Assembly: GCA_021788795.1 (NCBI GenBank)
Contig: JAJYKG010000001.1
Span: 1 to 30,466, forward strand
Source: Thermoplasmata archaeon
GTDB lineage: Archaea; Thermoplasmatota; Thermoplasmata; RBG-16-68-12
Direction: 5' to 3'
Length of the DNA: 30,466 bases
In this document: positions 7,788 through 14,884 of the stretch, piece after piece
How the letters are laid out: the number at the start of each line of letters is the position of its first letter
Position numbering within the stretch: the stretch's first letter is position 1
Translations under genes and position numbers: made by a program
The notes under the pieces: model-generated
What the model saw: only the letters and a program-made list of their open reading frames with translations
What the model was told of the DNA's origin: nothing
The model's database searches: none

Positions 7788-7810
7788 GGCGGGGTGCCGA
7801 TGGGTGCGGG

Positions 7811-7820
7811 CTACTAAGAC
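7811..7820 (-). promoter_or_regulatory. TATA-like box for the glycosyltransferase gene
   Basis: On the minus strand this reads GTCTTAGTAG, centred about 28 bases before the ATG at 7787. The bases before that ATG have no Shine-Dalgarno, which fits a leaderless transcript. Confidence 0.4.
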
Positions 7821-7827
7821 CTTGGCG

Positions 7828-8313
7828 CTAGGGCTTCGAGGCCGCTTTCGCAGGCGTGGGCATAGGAGGCACCTCGCCCGCGGTGGTCACCTGGTCGAAC
7901 TCCTTGTCCTCCCACATGTCGTAGGCGATGGCCACCGCGGCCGCCTGCGTGATAATCGCGAAGGCGTTCACCACGTGGACGAACAGGAGGACGTAGAAGA
8001 GGGAGAGGTTGACGACAGGTATCTCCCACGTCAGGTAGCCCTTGAACAGGAGGATGACGCCGAGGACCGCCATGAGGATGGACAGCTGGAACGTGGACTG
8101 GGCGGTGCGCTTCACGCGGCCCGCAATCGTCGTGTTCCGGACGCCGTTGTAGTTGTTCAGGGCCAGGAGGATCATCGCGAACCCCAGGGCCGAATGGATA
8201 TAGATGAGGGGGTCGGCCACGCCGCCGAAGGCGGCCACGTGGGTGCTCATCACGATGAGGAACTCCAGGAACGCGATCCAGATCATCGCGAACAGTCCCT
8301 GCCACAGCTTCAT
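7828..8313 (-). CDS. Four-TM membrane protein with conserved-looking intramembrane histidines
   Basis: I do not recognise the family of this 161-residue protein. It has about four hydrophobic helices (residues 4-24, 33-52, 73-90, 100-127) and a hydrophilic C-terminal tail ending in a Pro/Ala/Lys-rich stretch. His25 (STHVAAF), His40 (IHSALGF) and His113 (FVHVVNAFAI) lie in or at the ends of helices 1, 2 and 4, positions that could ligate heme or copper as in small membrane cytochrome b proteins. This is suggestive only: there is no c-type CxxCH motif and no redox partner gene nearby. The start is ATG 8313. It leads the glycosyltransferase gene on the same strand. Confidence 0.7.
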   Translation of the reverse strand: MKLWQGLFAMIWIAFLEFLIVMSTHVAAFGGVADPLIYIHSALGFAMILLALNNYNGVRNTTIAGRVKRTAQSTFQLSILMAVLGVILLFKGYLTWEIPVVNLSLFYVLLFVHVVNAFAIITQAAAVAIAYDMWEDKEFDQVTTAGEVPPMPTPAKAASKP

Positions 8314-8465
8314 TCCACCAACCTCGGCTGAGGAAGAAGCGCCGCGGGAGTAAGCATTCGGTCTTTACTCTAAGGAACGATGTGAATTTCGGACTCCGAA
8401 GATGCACCGCCCATTGCGCCGGGGAGGGGAGCCCGACGTCCACTTTCGCCAGCCCCCGCGCTGGC

Positions 8466-8473
8466 CTTTTAAC
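8466..8473 (+). promoter_or_regulatory. TATA box of priL
   Basis: CTTTTAAC is centred about 26 bases before the GTG at 8496, the right distance for a leaderless transcript. It decides the start of priL in favour of that GTG over the in-frame ATG at 8382, which lies upstream of the box. Confidence 0.55.
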
Positions 8474-8495
8474 ATCGGGCGGCGTTGCTCCGCCC

Positions 8496-9536
8496 GTGGA
8501 ACTGCCCGCTCTGGCCAAATTCCCCTTCCTTCGCGAGGCGGCCGCCCACATCCGCGCGGAGGGAATCACCCTGGAGGAGCTCCTCTCGGAAAGTGCGTAC
8601 GCGCGGGCGCGGGCCCTGGGAAAATCCCGCGTCGTCGAGGCCCTAGAGAAGGGGCCGCCGACGGAGCGCGTGGCCATCGACACCGCCGATCAGCTCGCCC
8701 AGCTCCTCGCCTACCCGGTCGCCCGCATCCTCGTCTCCGCGAACGCGGACCACTACCTCATCCGGCGGTTCTCCCTCCACGAGGCGATGGCCGCGGAGCT
8801 TCGCCTCGAGGCGGAGCCGGACGATTTCATCGTCCACCTGGCCGCCGAGCTGGGCCTCGACCTGCGGCGGGAGGACGGCGCCTTCCGCCTGCACTTGGCG
8901 GACTTCCTCTTGTACACGAACACGCTCCGCGAGCCACCCTGGAAGCTCATCAACCAGCGGCTCGACGCCGGATACGTCCATCTCCGGAGGGAGAAGGCCC
9001 TTCGAGTCTTGCGCAACGCAATCGAGCGGCACATCGAGGAGGGCCTGCCGATCCCCGTGAACGACACGATCGAGAGCGCCTTCCGGGCGGACCTCGCGGA
9101 CATCCGCGAGCGTCTGGAGAAGAAGAAGGCGACCTTCAAGGCGGACGACATCGGAAAGATCAGCATCACCCGCTTCCCGCCGTGCATGTACAACCTCCTG
9201 GCCCAGATCCAGAACCATGAGAACGTGCCCCACATGGGCCGGTTCGCCATCGTCTCCTTCCTCCACACGATCGGCCTGTCGAACGACGAGATCTTCCGCG
9301 TCTTCGGCGACGTCCCCGACTTCGCCGCGGACGTCACGAAGTACCAGATCGACCACATCACCGGGACGACATCGCCCACGGAGTACACCCCGCCGGAGTG
9401 CTCGACGATGAAGTCGTACGGCCTGTGCCCCGGGCCGGACCGCCTGTGCCTTCGGATCCGGCACCCCCTCAGCTACTACCGCATCAAGGGGAAGGAGAGG
9501 CGGCCCCCGGGCGAGAGCGCGGCCACGGCAGTGTAA
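8496..9536 (+). CDS. priL: DNA primase large subunit PriL
   Basis: This is the regulatory Fe-S subunit of archaeal/eukaryotic primase, 346 residues from the GTG start. The N-terminal domain is helical (ADQLAQLLAYPVARILVSA, then YLIRRFSLHEA). The C-terminal Fe-S domain holds four cysteines: Cys230 (RFPPCMYNLL), Cys302 (PECSTMKSYG), Cys311 and Cys318 (DRLCLRIRHPLSYY), the expected ligands of the 4Fe-4S cluster needed for primer initiation. GTG 8496 is preferred because it lies about 26 bases after a TATA box; residues encoded from 8382 look unrelated to the family. The partner PriS is not in the window. The C-terminal tail after the last motif is short and polar. Confidence 0.93.
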   Translation: MELPALAKFPFLREAAAHIRAEGITLEELLSESAYARARALGKSRVVEALEKGPPTERVAIDTADQLAQLLAYPVARILVSANADHYLIRRFSLHEAMAAELRLEAEPDDFIVHLAAELGLDLRREDGAFRLHLADFLLYTNTLREPPWKLINQRLDAGYVHLRREKALRVLRNAIERHIEEGLPIPVNDTIESAFRADLADIRERLEKKKATFKADDIGKISITRFPPCMYNLLAQIQNHENVPHMGRFAIVSFLHTIGLSNDEIFRVFGDVPDFAADVTKYQIDHITGTTSPTEYTPPECSTMKSYGLCPGPDRLCLRIRHPLSYYRIKGKERRPPGESAATAV

Positions 9537-9564
9537 CCGTTATCAGAATGACCAGGAAACGCTC

Positions 9565-9572
9565 TTATATCC
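9565..9572 (+). promoter_or_regulatory. TATA box for the DUF5518-like gene
   Basis: TTATATCC lies in the gap after priL, centred about 58 bases before the ATG at 9626. The predicted leader of about 30 bases contains GAGG at 9611-9614. Confidence 0.45.
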
Positions 9573-9625
9573 GAAAACCCGCACGCCGCATCGCCTCCCG
9601 GGCGCGACCCGAGGCGGCAGGCGAG

Positions 9626-10083
9626 ATGAACGATATGAAGACCGGGCTTGCGTGGTTGATCGGCTTTGTGGTGGCGCTCTTGGTGGCCCTGATGGTGTTC
9701 GTCGTGAACACCCCCTTGGGTGCCAACCTGTCGCTCGTGGGCGGGTTGATCGGGGATTCCTCGTGGGGTTCCTCGTCCGAGACGTGAAGAAGGGCATCGT
9801 GCACGGCTTCGTCAGCACCTTCGTCGGCGGGCTTGTGGGCATGCTCCTCGGCCTCTTCGTGATCGTGGCCATCGTGACCTCCGCGATCCCCGTGTTCGGG
9901 GGCGTGGTCGGTGGCCTCCTGCAGATCTTCGCCATCATCGCGGCCATCGGCTATGGAATCGCGGTGGGCATCGTCGGGCTCGTCGGCGGGGCCCTCGGCG
10001 GGGTCGTCGGGGAACACATGGGGCCCGCGCCCGTTGCCCAGCAACCCGCGACGCCGCCCCCTATGGTGCCGCCCCCGATGTGA
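9626..10083 (+). pseudogene. DUF5518-like small membrane protein, split by a one-base frameshift
   Basis: Two overlapping reading frames together make one sensible protein of about 152 residues. Frame one runs from ATG 9626 (MNDMKTGLAWLIGF, one TM helix, then LSLVGGLIG) and hits a stop at 9785-9787. Frame two carries on with GFLVGFLVRDVKKGIVHGF and two or three more Gly/Val-rich helices, ending in the Pro-rich tail PPPMVPPPM. The join is at the G run 9752-9755: five Gs instead of four would read IGGFLVG without a break. The pattern of a Gly-rich hairpin, a basic KKGxxHG turn and further helices resembles archaeal DUF5518 proteins; function unknown. Sequencing error in a homopolymer, real decay, or programmed frameshifting are all possible, in that order of likelihood. 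Confidence 0.75.
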
Positions 10084-10100
10084 GGCGGGAGAACCACCTT

Positions 10101-10736
10101 CTACGGCGGGGCGTCGAAGCCCCGCCATATTCCAACGGCCCGCTGGACCGCGGTCGCGTTCGCGAGGATCGCGAAGAGGACCAGGATCCACCCGAGCGGG
10201 CCGAAGGCCGCCGCGCCGATTCCCCAGGCCGCATTGCCGTTCGGCGCGAGGAGGAGCTGCACGAGGCCGCCGAGGCCCAGCAGGACCAGGCGGTCCGCGC
10301 GCCCCAGGAGGCCCGCGTACCGGCGGCCCTGACCGACCGCCTGGGCTTGGGTCCCCATGTAGGACGTCAGGAGCACGCCGATGATCGCGAGCGTGCCGAC
10401 CCAGAGCGGGCAGTACGCCGCGTTGAACGCGATGCCGGCCAGGAGGAACACGTCCGCGTAGCGGTCGAACACGTGGTCGATGAAGTCGCCCCGCGCGGAG
10501 GCCTTGCCGAACATCTTCGCGACCTTGCCGTCGAGGGCGTCCAGGTACGAGCTCAGGAGGAGGAGCACGAGGGCGGCGAGGAGGAGCCAGGCTCCCCCCA
10601 GGTAGAAGGACGCCCCCGCGACGGCGGCGACCAGGAGGGCCATCCACGAGATCGCGTTCGGGTTGACGCGGCCCAGGCGGGAGGCGACGGGCACGAGAAG
10701 GCCGTCCGCGGCGGGCCGGAGGCGGTCTAGTACCAC
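10101..10736 (-). CDS. CDP-alcohol phosphatidyltransferase, probably archaetidylinositol-phosphate synthase
   Basis: This integral membrane enzyme, 211 residues with about six TM helices, joins a CDP-activated lipid to a polar head group. The CDP-OH-P signature is complete: Asp66, Asp69-Gly70, Ala73, then Gly83, Asp87 and Asp91 (LDALDGKVAK ... RGDFIDHVFDR). The usual Arg of the AR pair is Lys74. Asp residues bind the metal ions and Asp91 is the expected base. The N-terminus (RPAADGLLVPVASRLGRVNPNAISW) resembles archaeal inositol-phosphate-using enzymes, so archaetidylinositol phosphate synthase is the best guess (family knowledge). The start is GTG 10736, overlapping the kinase stop by 10 bases; the reading frame continues upstream but only as a shadow of the kinase gene. 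Confidence 0.85.
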   Translation of the reverse strand: MVLDRLRPAADGLLVPVASRLGRVNPNAISWMALLVAAVAGASFYLGGAWLLLAALVLLLLSSYLDALDGKVAKMFGKASARGDFIDHVFDRYADVFLLAGIAFNAAYCPLWVGTLAIIGVLLTSYMGTQAQAVGQGRRYAGLLGRADRLVLLGLGGLVQLLLAPNGNAAWGIGAAAFGPLGWILVLFAILANATAVQRAVGIWRGFDAPP

Positions 10737-11248
10737 GAGAGCACCTCGTCGCTCCAGTCCACGGAGCCGGGCTCGTGCCCCTGGGTCTTCCCGCGGAGGA
10801 TCCCGAGGATCGCGTCCGCGGTCTCCTCGGGCGTCCCCCGCGTCGTGTCCACCTCGTACACGAGGGGGAGGCGCTCCACCGCCTGCTGGGTGATCACGTC
10901 GATCGCCTCGGCCTCCACGTTCTCCCGCACCTTCTCCGGCGGCCACCCGCGCGCCTCGAGCCTCGCCCGGAGGACCGCGGGAGAGCAGCGCAGCACCACG
11001 GCCATGTCGACGCCCATCTCATGGGCGTAGTGCGATCGGAGGAAGGCGATCTTCGCGGGCACGCGCAGGCTCTCCCGCAAGGCGTCCACGTCGACCTCGT
11101 CGCTCCCGCGCGCTTCGTCCCGGCCCACGACGAAGCCCCCCTGGCGGGCGACCTCATCCAGGTCGAGGACGACGTAGCCACGGCGGGACAGGACGTCGCA
11201 GGCGGTCGTCTTCCCCGTCCCCGGGGTCCCCGTGACCGCGACGAGCAT
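10727..11248 (-). CDS. AK6/Fap7-type adenylate kinase
   Basis: This 173-residue P-loop kinase belongs to the archaeal putative adenylate kinase family related to human AK6 (hCINAP) and yeast Fap7. It has Walker A GTPGTGKTT (residues 7-15), an NMP-binding part around LDLDEVARQGGFVVG, the LID region RLEARGWPPEKVREN, and the family's typical C-terminal GSVDWSDEVL. Family members make ADP from AMP and assist small-subunit rRNA processing. The start at ATG 11248 has no Shine-Dalgarno but a TATA-like box 27 bases upstream. The following CDP-alcohol transferase gene overlaps it by 10 bases and must be co-transcribed. Confidence 0.92.
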   Translation of the reverse strand: MLVAVTGTPGTGKTTACDVLSRRGYVVLDLDEVARQGGFVVGRDEARGSDEVDVDALRESLRVPAKIAFLRSHYAHEMGVDMAVVLRCSPAVLRARLEARGWPPEKVRENVEAEAIDVITQQAVERLPLVYEVDTTRGTPEETADAILGILRGKTQGHEPGSVDWSDEVLSWY

Positions 11249-11271
11249 CGGAGGGCACGATGGGCGGGGCC

Positions 11272-11279
11272 GTTAAATC
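11272..11279 (-). promoter_or_regulatory. TATA-like box for the kinase gene
   Basis: On the minus strand this reads GATTTAAC, centred about 27 bases before the kinase ATG at 11248 and overlapping the last codon of the upstream gene. It suggests an internal leaderless promoter, so the kinase and lipid enzyme may be expressed apart from the transporter genes. Confidence 0.5.
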
Positions 11280-11700
11280 ACTTGCGGCTCGTCGCCCCGA
11301 ACGGGAGGTCCTTCCAGACGCGGCGGAAGTACCAGCCGCGGACCCCCATGCCCACAAGGATGCCGACCAGATTCATGACGAACGCCAGGACGAAGAAGAT
11401 GAGGCCGTAGTGGGCGACGAAGAACGGGATGTCGCCTGGCTGGGCCAGGTAGAGGCCGGAGAAGAGGATGGGCGAGAGGGCGATGAGGGACGCGAACACG
11501 GCGCCGAGCGGGAGGGAGACGATGAGAGCGATGCCCCCGAGGGTGAGGTCGTCCGTCGCGAAGCCTACCGCGGCCGCGACGAGGCCCAGGACGGCGAGGG
11601 CGAGGGCGAACGACGCGCTCCCCAGGGCGGGGAAGCTCACGGTCGGGAAGACGCCCTCGAAGACCACGTAGCCTACGGAGAGCCCGAGGACCACGGACAA
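11278..11700 (-). CDS. Small multi-pass membrane protein of unknown family
   Basis: This 140-residue protein has about four hydrophobic segments (roughly residues 2-22, 27-46, 52-78, 90-118). It ends in a short basic tail (RGWYFRRVWKDLPFGATSRK), probably cytoplasmic. I cannot assign a family or function. No ATG is available; a TTG at 11700 with GGAG five bases before it is the likely start. The open frame upstream of it has no start codon before the preceding gene. It lies 40 bases after the LEA/WHy-like gene and 29 bases before the kinase gene. Confidence 0.68.
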   Translation of the reverse strand: MSVVLGLSVGYVVFEGVFPTVSFPALGSASFALALAVLGLVAAAVGFATDDLTLGGIALIVSLPLGAVFASLIALSPILFSGLYLAQPGDIPFFVAHYGLIFFVLAFVMNLVGILVGMGVRGWYFRRVWKDLPFGATSRK

Positions 11701-11740
11701 CGCGGCTCCGTGCGCGATCAGGCGCCCCAGGACGGAGAGG

Positions 11741-12424
11741 TCACGCGGCGAGGTCGTCCCCCCAGGTGAAGACGATCCGGTTGACGTTGAGCAGGTAGTC
11801 GGCCGTGTTCGGCGAGGAGGCGGCGGGGATGCCCAGGATGTCGAGACTCACGAGCACCCAGGCGTTCCAGACGATGCTCGACGGGCTTCCGCCCGTGCTC
11901 ACGACGTAGTCCGTGATGTTCTGGACCACGCGGAAGTTCGTGGCGTCGGAGGACGCGTTCAGCCGGAGGGGGAAAACCAGGGTCGCGTGGCCGTCCGCCG
12001 GCACGCGGGACGGCGCGACCTGCACGGACTCGATGTAGACGAGGGTGAACAGCTGCGTGCGGCTGCCGTTCGTCACGGCCACCTCCTGCCGCGCAGGGGC
12101 TACGGGCACGTGGGCCTCCGCCGGGACGTCCTCGATCCAGACCTTGTACGCGACCGTGTCGAAGGCGAGATCCCGCGGGCTCGGGTTGCCCACTGTGAAG
12201 AGGAAGGTGAAGTTCACGGTCCCGTTGTCCAGGAGGGCGCCCGCGGGCGTCGTCCCCTCGTAGTGGACGACCTGGGCGACGTCCAGCGTGGAGAGGCGCG
12301 CGTCCGCGACGGAGAGGTACGTCCCCGCGGAGGCGAGGGCGAGGAGTCCGACGACGACGCCGGCGCCGAGGAGGACGTACCACGGCAGCTGTTCCGCACG
12401 GGAGGGCCGGCGGCCTTCGCTCAT
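11741..12424 (-). CDS. Membrane-anchored extracytoplasmic protein, LEA14/WHy-like beta domain
   Basis: The 227-residue product has a short basic N-terminus, one TM helix (WYVLLGAGVVVGLLALASAG, residues 15-34) and an exported beta-rich domain. Features such as GTVNFTFLFTVGNPSPRDLAFDT, which pairs a strand with the xNPxxxxL turn, resemble LEA14/WHy domains; this match is from pattern only. Several N-glycosylation sequons (NFT, NGS, NAS, NIT) fit an outside location. Its ATG overlaps the oppF stop by 4 bases (ATGA), so it is translationally coupled to the transporter operon and may be an accessory surface subunit (inference). Confidence 0.72.
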   Translation of the reverse strand: MSEGRRPSRAEQLPWYVLLGAGVVVGLLALASAGTYLSVADARLSTLDVAQVVHYEGTTPAGALLDNGTVNFTFLFTVGNPSPRDLAFDTVAYKVWIEDVPAEAHVPVAPARQEVAVTNGSRTQLFTLVYIESVQVAPSRVPADGHATLVFPLRLNASSDATNFRVVQNITDYVVSTGGSPSSIVWNAWVLVSLDILGIPAASSPNTADYLLNVNRIVFTWGDDLAA

Positions 12425-13545
12425 AGGTCAGTCGAGGGGAGCTCCGGGGTCGGCGGCGCGACAGGCTCCGGCGCCATCGGAGGTGCCTCCAATCGTCCCT
12501 CGAAGATGTCCTCCGCGAAGTGGCACTCCACCGAGTGTCCGGGCACCACCTCGACCACCGGCGGCCGGACGAGCTTGCAGATCTCCTGGGCGTAGACGCA
12601 GCGCGTCCGGAAGCGGCAGCCGCTCGGCAGGTCAATGGGGCTCGGCAGCTCCCCCTGGATCGGGACGGCGGTGTACACGTGCTCCGGGTCCGGGATGGGC
12701 ACCGCGGTCAGGAGCGCCCGCGTGTACGGGTGCGTGGGATGCGCGATCACCTCCTCGGTGGGCGCGCTCTCGACGATCCGCCCGAGGTACATCACGTTGA
12801 TCCGGTCAGACATGTACCGCGCCACGGCGATGTCGTGGGTGATGAACACGTAGGGCATCCGGTGCCGCGCGCGGAGATCGAGCATGAGGTTCATCACGCC
12901 CGCGCGGATCGAGACGTCGAGCATGGAGACGGGTTCGTCCGCGATGATGACCTTGGGGTTGAGGACGATGGCGCGGGCGATCGCCACGCGCTGCCGCTGC
13001 CCACCGGACATCTCGTGGGGGAACCGGTCGAGGAAGTCCTGCCCGGGCCGGAGCCCCGCCTCCTCGAGGGCACGGATGACGAGCTCCTCGCGCTCCTCCC
13101 GCGACTCGCCGATGCCGTGGATGAGGAGCGGCTCGGAGATCGCGCGCAGGACGCTGTAGCGTGGGTTGAGGGACTCGTACGGGTCCTGGAAGATCATCTG
13201 GAGGTCGCGGCGGAAGCGGAAGAGATCCCGCGGATCCAGGACGGCGATGTCGACGCCCTGGAAGAGGATCCGCCCCTCCGTGGGAGTCTCGAGCCGCGCG
13301 ATCAGCCGCCCCGTGGTGGTCTTCCCGCACCCCGACTCCCCGACGAGCCCGAGGATCTCGCCCTGCCGGAGGTCGAAGCCGATCCCGTCGACCGCGCGGA
13401 CGGAGACGGGCTCTCCGCGGAGGGACTTCAGGAAGCCCTGCTTGAGCTGGTAGTACTTCTTGAGGTGCTGGACGCTGACGACGACCCCGTCCTCCGCGAC
13501 GGGAGGGGCCTCGACGACCTCCGGGACCGCGGAACCGGCGCTCAT
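12421..13545 (-). CDS. oppF: Oligopeptide ABC transporter ATPase, OppF type
   Basis: This is one of the two cytoplasmic ATPases of a peptide/nickel-class importer, 374 residues. It has Walker A GESGCGKTT, Q-loop MIFQDPYESLNPR, signature SGGQRQRVAIARA, Walker B VIIADEPVSMLD and H-loop FITHD. The C-terminal oligopeptide-transporter extension contains GCRFRTRC, then EIC and VECHF, giving four Cys like those that bind a 4Fe-4S cluster in a bacterial DppD structure. Both ends have extra Pro-rich tails. The start is ATG 13545, overlapping the oppD stop by 4 bases (ATGA); the frame runs on upstream to 13593 but only over oppD. Confidence 0.93.
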   Translation of the reverse strand: MSAGSAVPEVVEAPPVAEDGVVVSVQHLKKYYQLKQGFLKSLRGEPVSVRAVDGIGFDLRQGEILGLVGESGCGKTTTGRLIARLETPTEGRILFQGVDIAVLDPRDLFRFRRDLQMIFQDPYESLNPRYSVLRAISEPLLIHGIGESREEREELVIRALEEAGLRPGQDFLDRFPHEMSGGQRQRVAIARAIVLNPKVIIADEPVSMLDVSIRAGVMNLMLDLRARHRMPYVFITHDIAVARYMSDRINVMYLGRIVESAPTEEVIAHPTHPYTRALLTAVPIPDPEHVYTAVPIQGELPSPIDLPSGCRFRTRCVYAQEICKLVRPPVVEVVPGHSVECHFAEDIFEGRLEAPPMAPEPVAPPTPELPSTDL

Positions 13546-14882
13546 GTGTGGCCCAGCCCCCCCTGCTCGTAGAAGTCCTTCGAGAAGTGGCACAGGGCGC
13601 GGTGGCCTCCCTCCGGGGTGTAGAAGTAAGCGGGCTCCTGCACGAGGCAGACGTCCTGCACGTACTTGCAGCGCGGGTTGAAGCGGCAGCCCTTGGGCGG
13701 GGTCACGAGGCTCGGCGGGCTCCCGGGGATGGCTTCCAGGCGGCGCTTCTCGCCCTTGACGCTCGGGAAGGCGCCCAGGAGGCCCTGGGTGTAGGGATGG
13801 AGCGTCCGGCTGAAGATGTTCTTCGAGGCGCTCTCCTCGACCAGCTGGCCGGCATACATGACGCAGATGCGGTCCGCGACCTTCGCCACCGTGGACACGT
13901 CATGGGAGATGATCAGGAGGGTCATCTTCAGCTGCTTCTGGATGCGGAGGACCTCGTCCATGATCCGGGAGGCGGTGATGACGTCCAGGGCCGTGGTGGG
14001 CTCGTCCATGATCACGAGCTTCGGGTTCAGGGCCAGCGCCATGGCGATCATCGCACGCTGCTTCATGCCCCCGCTGTACTCGTGCGGGTAGTTGTCGATC
14101 CGGTCCGGCGGGATGCCCACGAGCCGGTACAGCTCCTCGACGCGGGTCCGCGCCTGCCCGTCGTCCACGTCCTCGTGGGTCTGGATGGCCTCGATGATCT
14201 GGTCGCCGACGGTGTAGACCGGGTTGAGGGCGTTCATCGCGCCTTGGAAGACCATGGCGATCTGCTTCCAACGGATCGCGTTGAGCTTCGGGTGGTATTC
14301 CCGCAGCCGGCCGTCGGGCAGGCGGGTGATGTCGACGAGGTCGCCCTCCTGGGTGGCCGCGGAGAGACGGCGCCGCGCTTCGATCAGGGGCCGGCGGACG
14401 CTCGGGTCGTTCGCCTGCCAACGCTCCGTGAGGGTGTCCACCTGCTTCTGGAGCGTCTTGATCTCCGCGTCCAGATGCGTCCGGTACGTCTCCGAGAGCG
14501 GGTTCTCCAGGCGCCCGATCTCCTCCTCGAGCTCCTGGCGGTCCTGGGAGGAGCCGTCCTCCTTCGGCGTCTGCGCCAGCTTCGCCCTCAGGTCCTCCAG
14601 ATCCCGCTGGAAGCGGGACTCCGCGAGACCCCAGTACTCCGGACGATAGGGGTTCGAGCCCCCCTCGCCGTGGAACAGGACTTGGCCCCCGAGGACGTAC
14701 GCGTTGGACGGGAGGAGCTGCGTGATCGCGTAGGCCAGGGTCGTCTTGCCGCATCCGGACTCCCCGACGAGCCCGACCGTCTCCCCCTCGTCGATGTCCA
14801 GGTCGACGCCGTCCACGGCCTTGACCCACCCGGCCTGGACCTTGAAGTAGACCCGGAGCTTGCGCACGGAGACGAGCGACAT
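13542..14882 (-). CDS. oppD: Oligopeptide ABC transporter ATPase, OppD type, with large insertion
   Basis: The second ATPase of the importer is 446 residues; family members are usually about 320-340. Walker A is GESGCGKTT (40-48), but the Q-loop VFQGAMNALNP begins only near residue 211. The extra 110 or so residues (about 74-188) are highly charged and helical, with heptad-like stretches such as LEDLRAKLAQ, RQELEEEIGRLE and IKTLQKQVDTLTE, so a coiled-coil arm is likely. The signature YSGGMKQRAMIAMAL, Walker B VIMDEPTTALD and H-loop IISHD are intact. The C-terminal extension has four Cys (GCRFNPRC, VC, LCHF), a possible 4Fe-4S site. The ATG at 14882 lies 2 bases after the oppC stop. Confidence 0.93.
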   Translation of the reverse strand: MSLVSVRKLRVYFKVQAGWVKAVDGVDLDIDEGETVGLVGESGCGKTTLAYAITQLLPSNAYVLGGQVLFHGEGGSNPYRPEYWGLAESRFQRDLEDLRAKLAQTPKEDGSSQDRQELEEEIGRLENPLSETYRTHLDAEIKTLQKQVDTLTERWQANDPSVRRPLIEARRRLSAATQEGDLVDITRLPDGRLREYHPKLNAIRWKQIAMVFQGAMNALNPVYTVGDQIIEAIQTHEDVDDGQARTRVEELYRLVGIPPDRIDNYPHEYSGGMKQRAMIAMALALNPKLVIMDEPTTALDVITASRIMDEVLRIQKQLKMTLLIISHDVSTVAKVADRICVMYAGQLVEESASKNIFSRTLHPYTQGLLGAFPSVKGEKRRLEAIPGSPPSLVTPPKGCRFNPRCKYVQDVCLVQEPAYFYTPEGGHRALCHFSKDFYEQGGLGHT

Positions 14883-14884
14883 GG

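Noticed and set aside
7828..8313. Naming the four-TM protein a cytochrome b561
   Set aside because: Only three His, no paired His spacing typical of b561, and no redox partners nearby.
8382..8495. Earlier ATG for priL
   Set aside because: Lies upstream of the TATA box and adds residues unlike the family N-terminus.
9752..9787. Programmed frameshifting as the main explanation of the DUF5518-like gene
   Set aside because: No slippery heptamer or clear downstream pseudoknot is visible; a lost G in a homopolymer is simpler.
10737..10946. N-terminal extension of the CDP-alcohol transferase
   Set aside because: The extra 70 residues are an out-of-frame reading of the kinase gene; the fold begins at the GTG at 10736.
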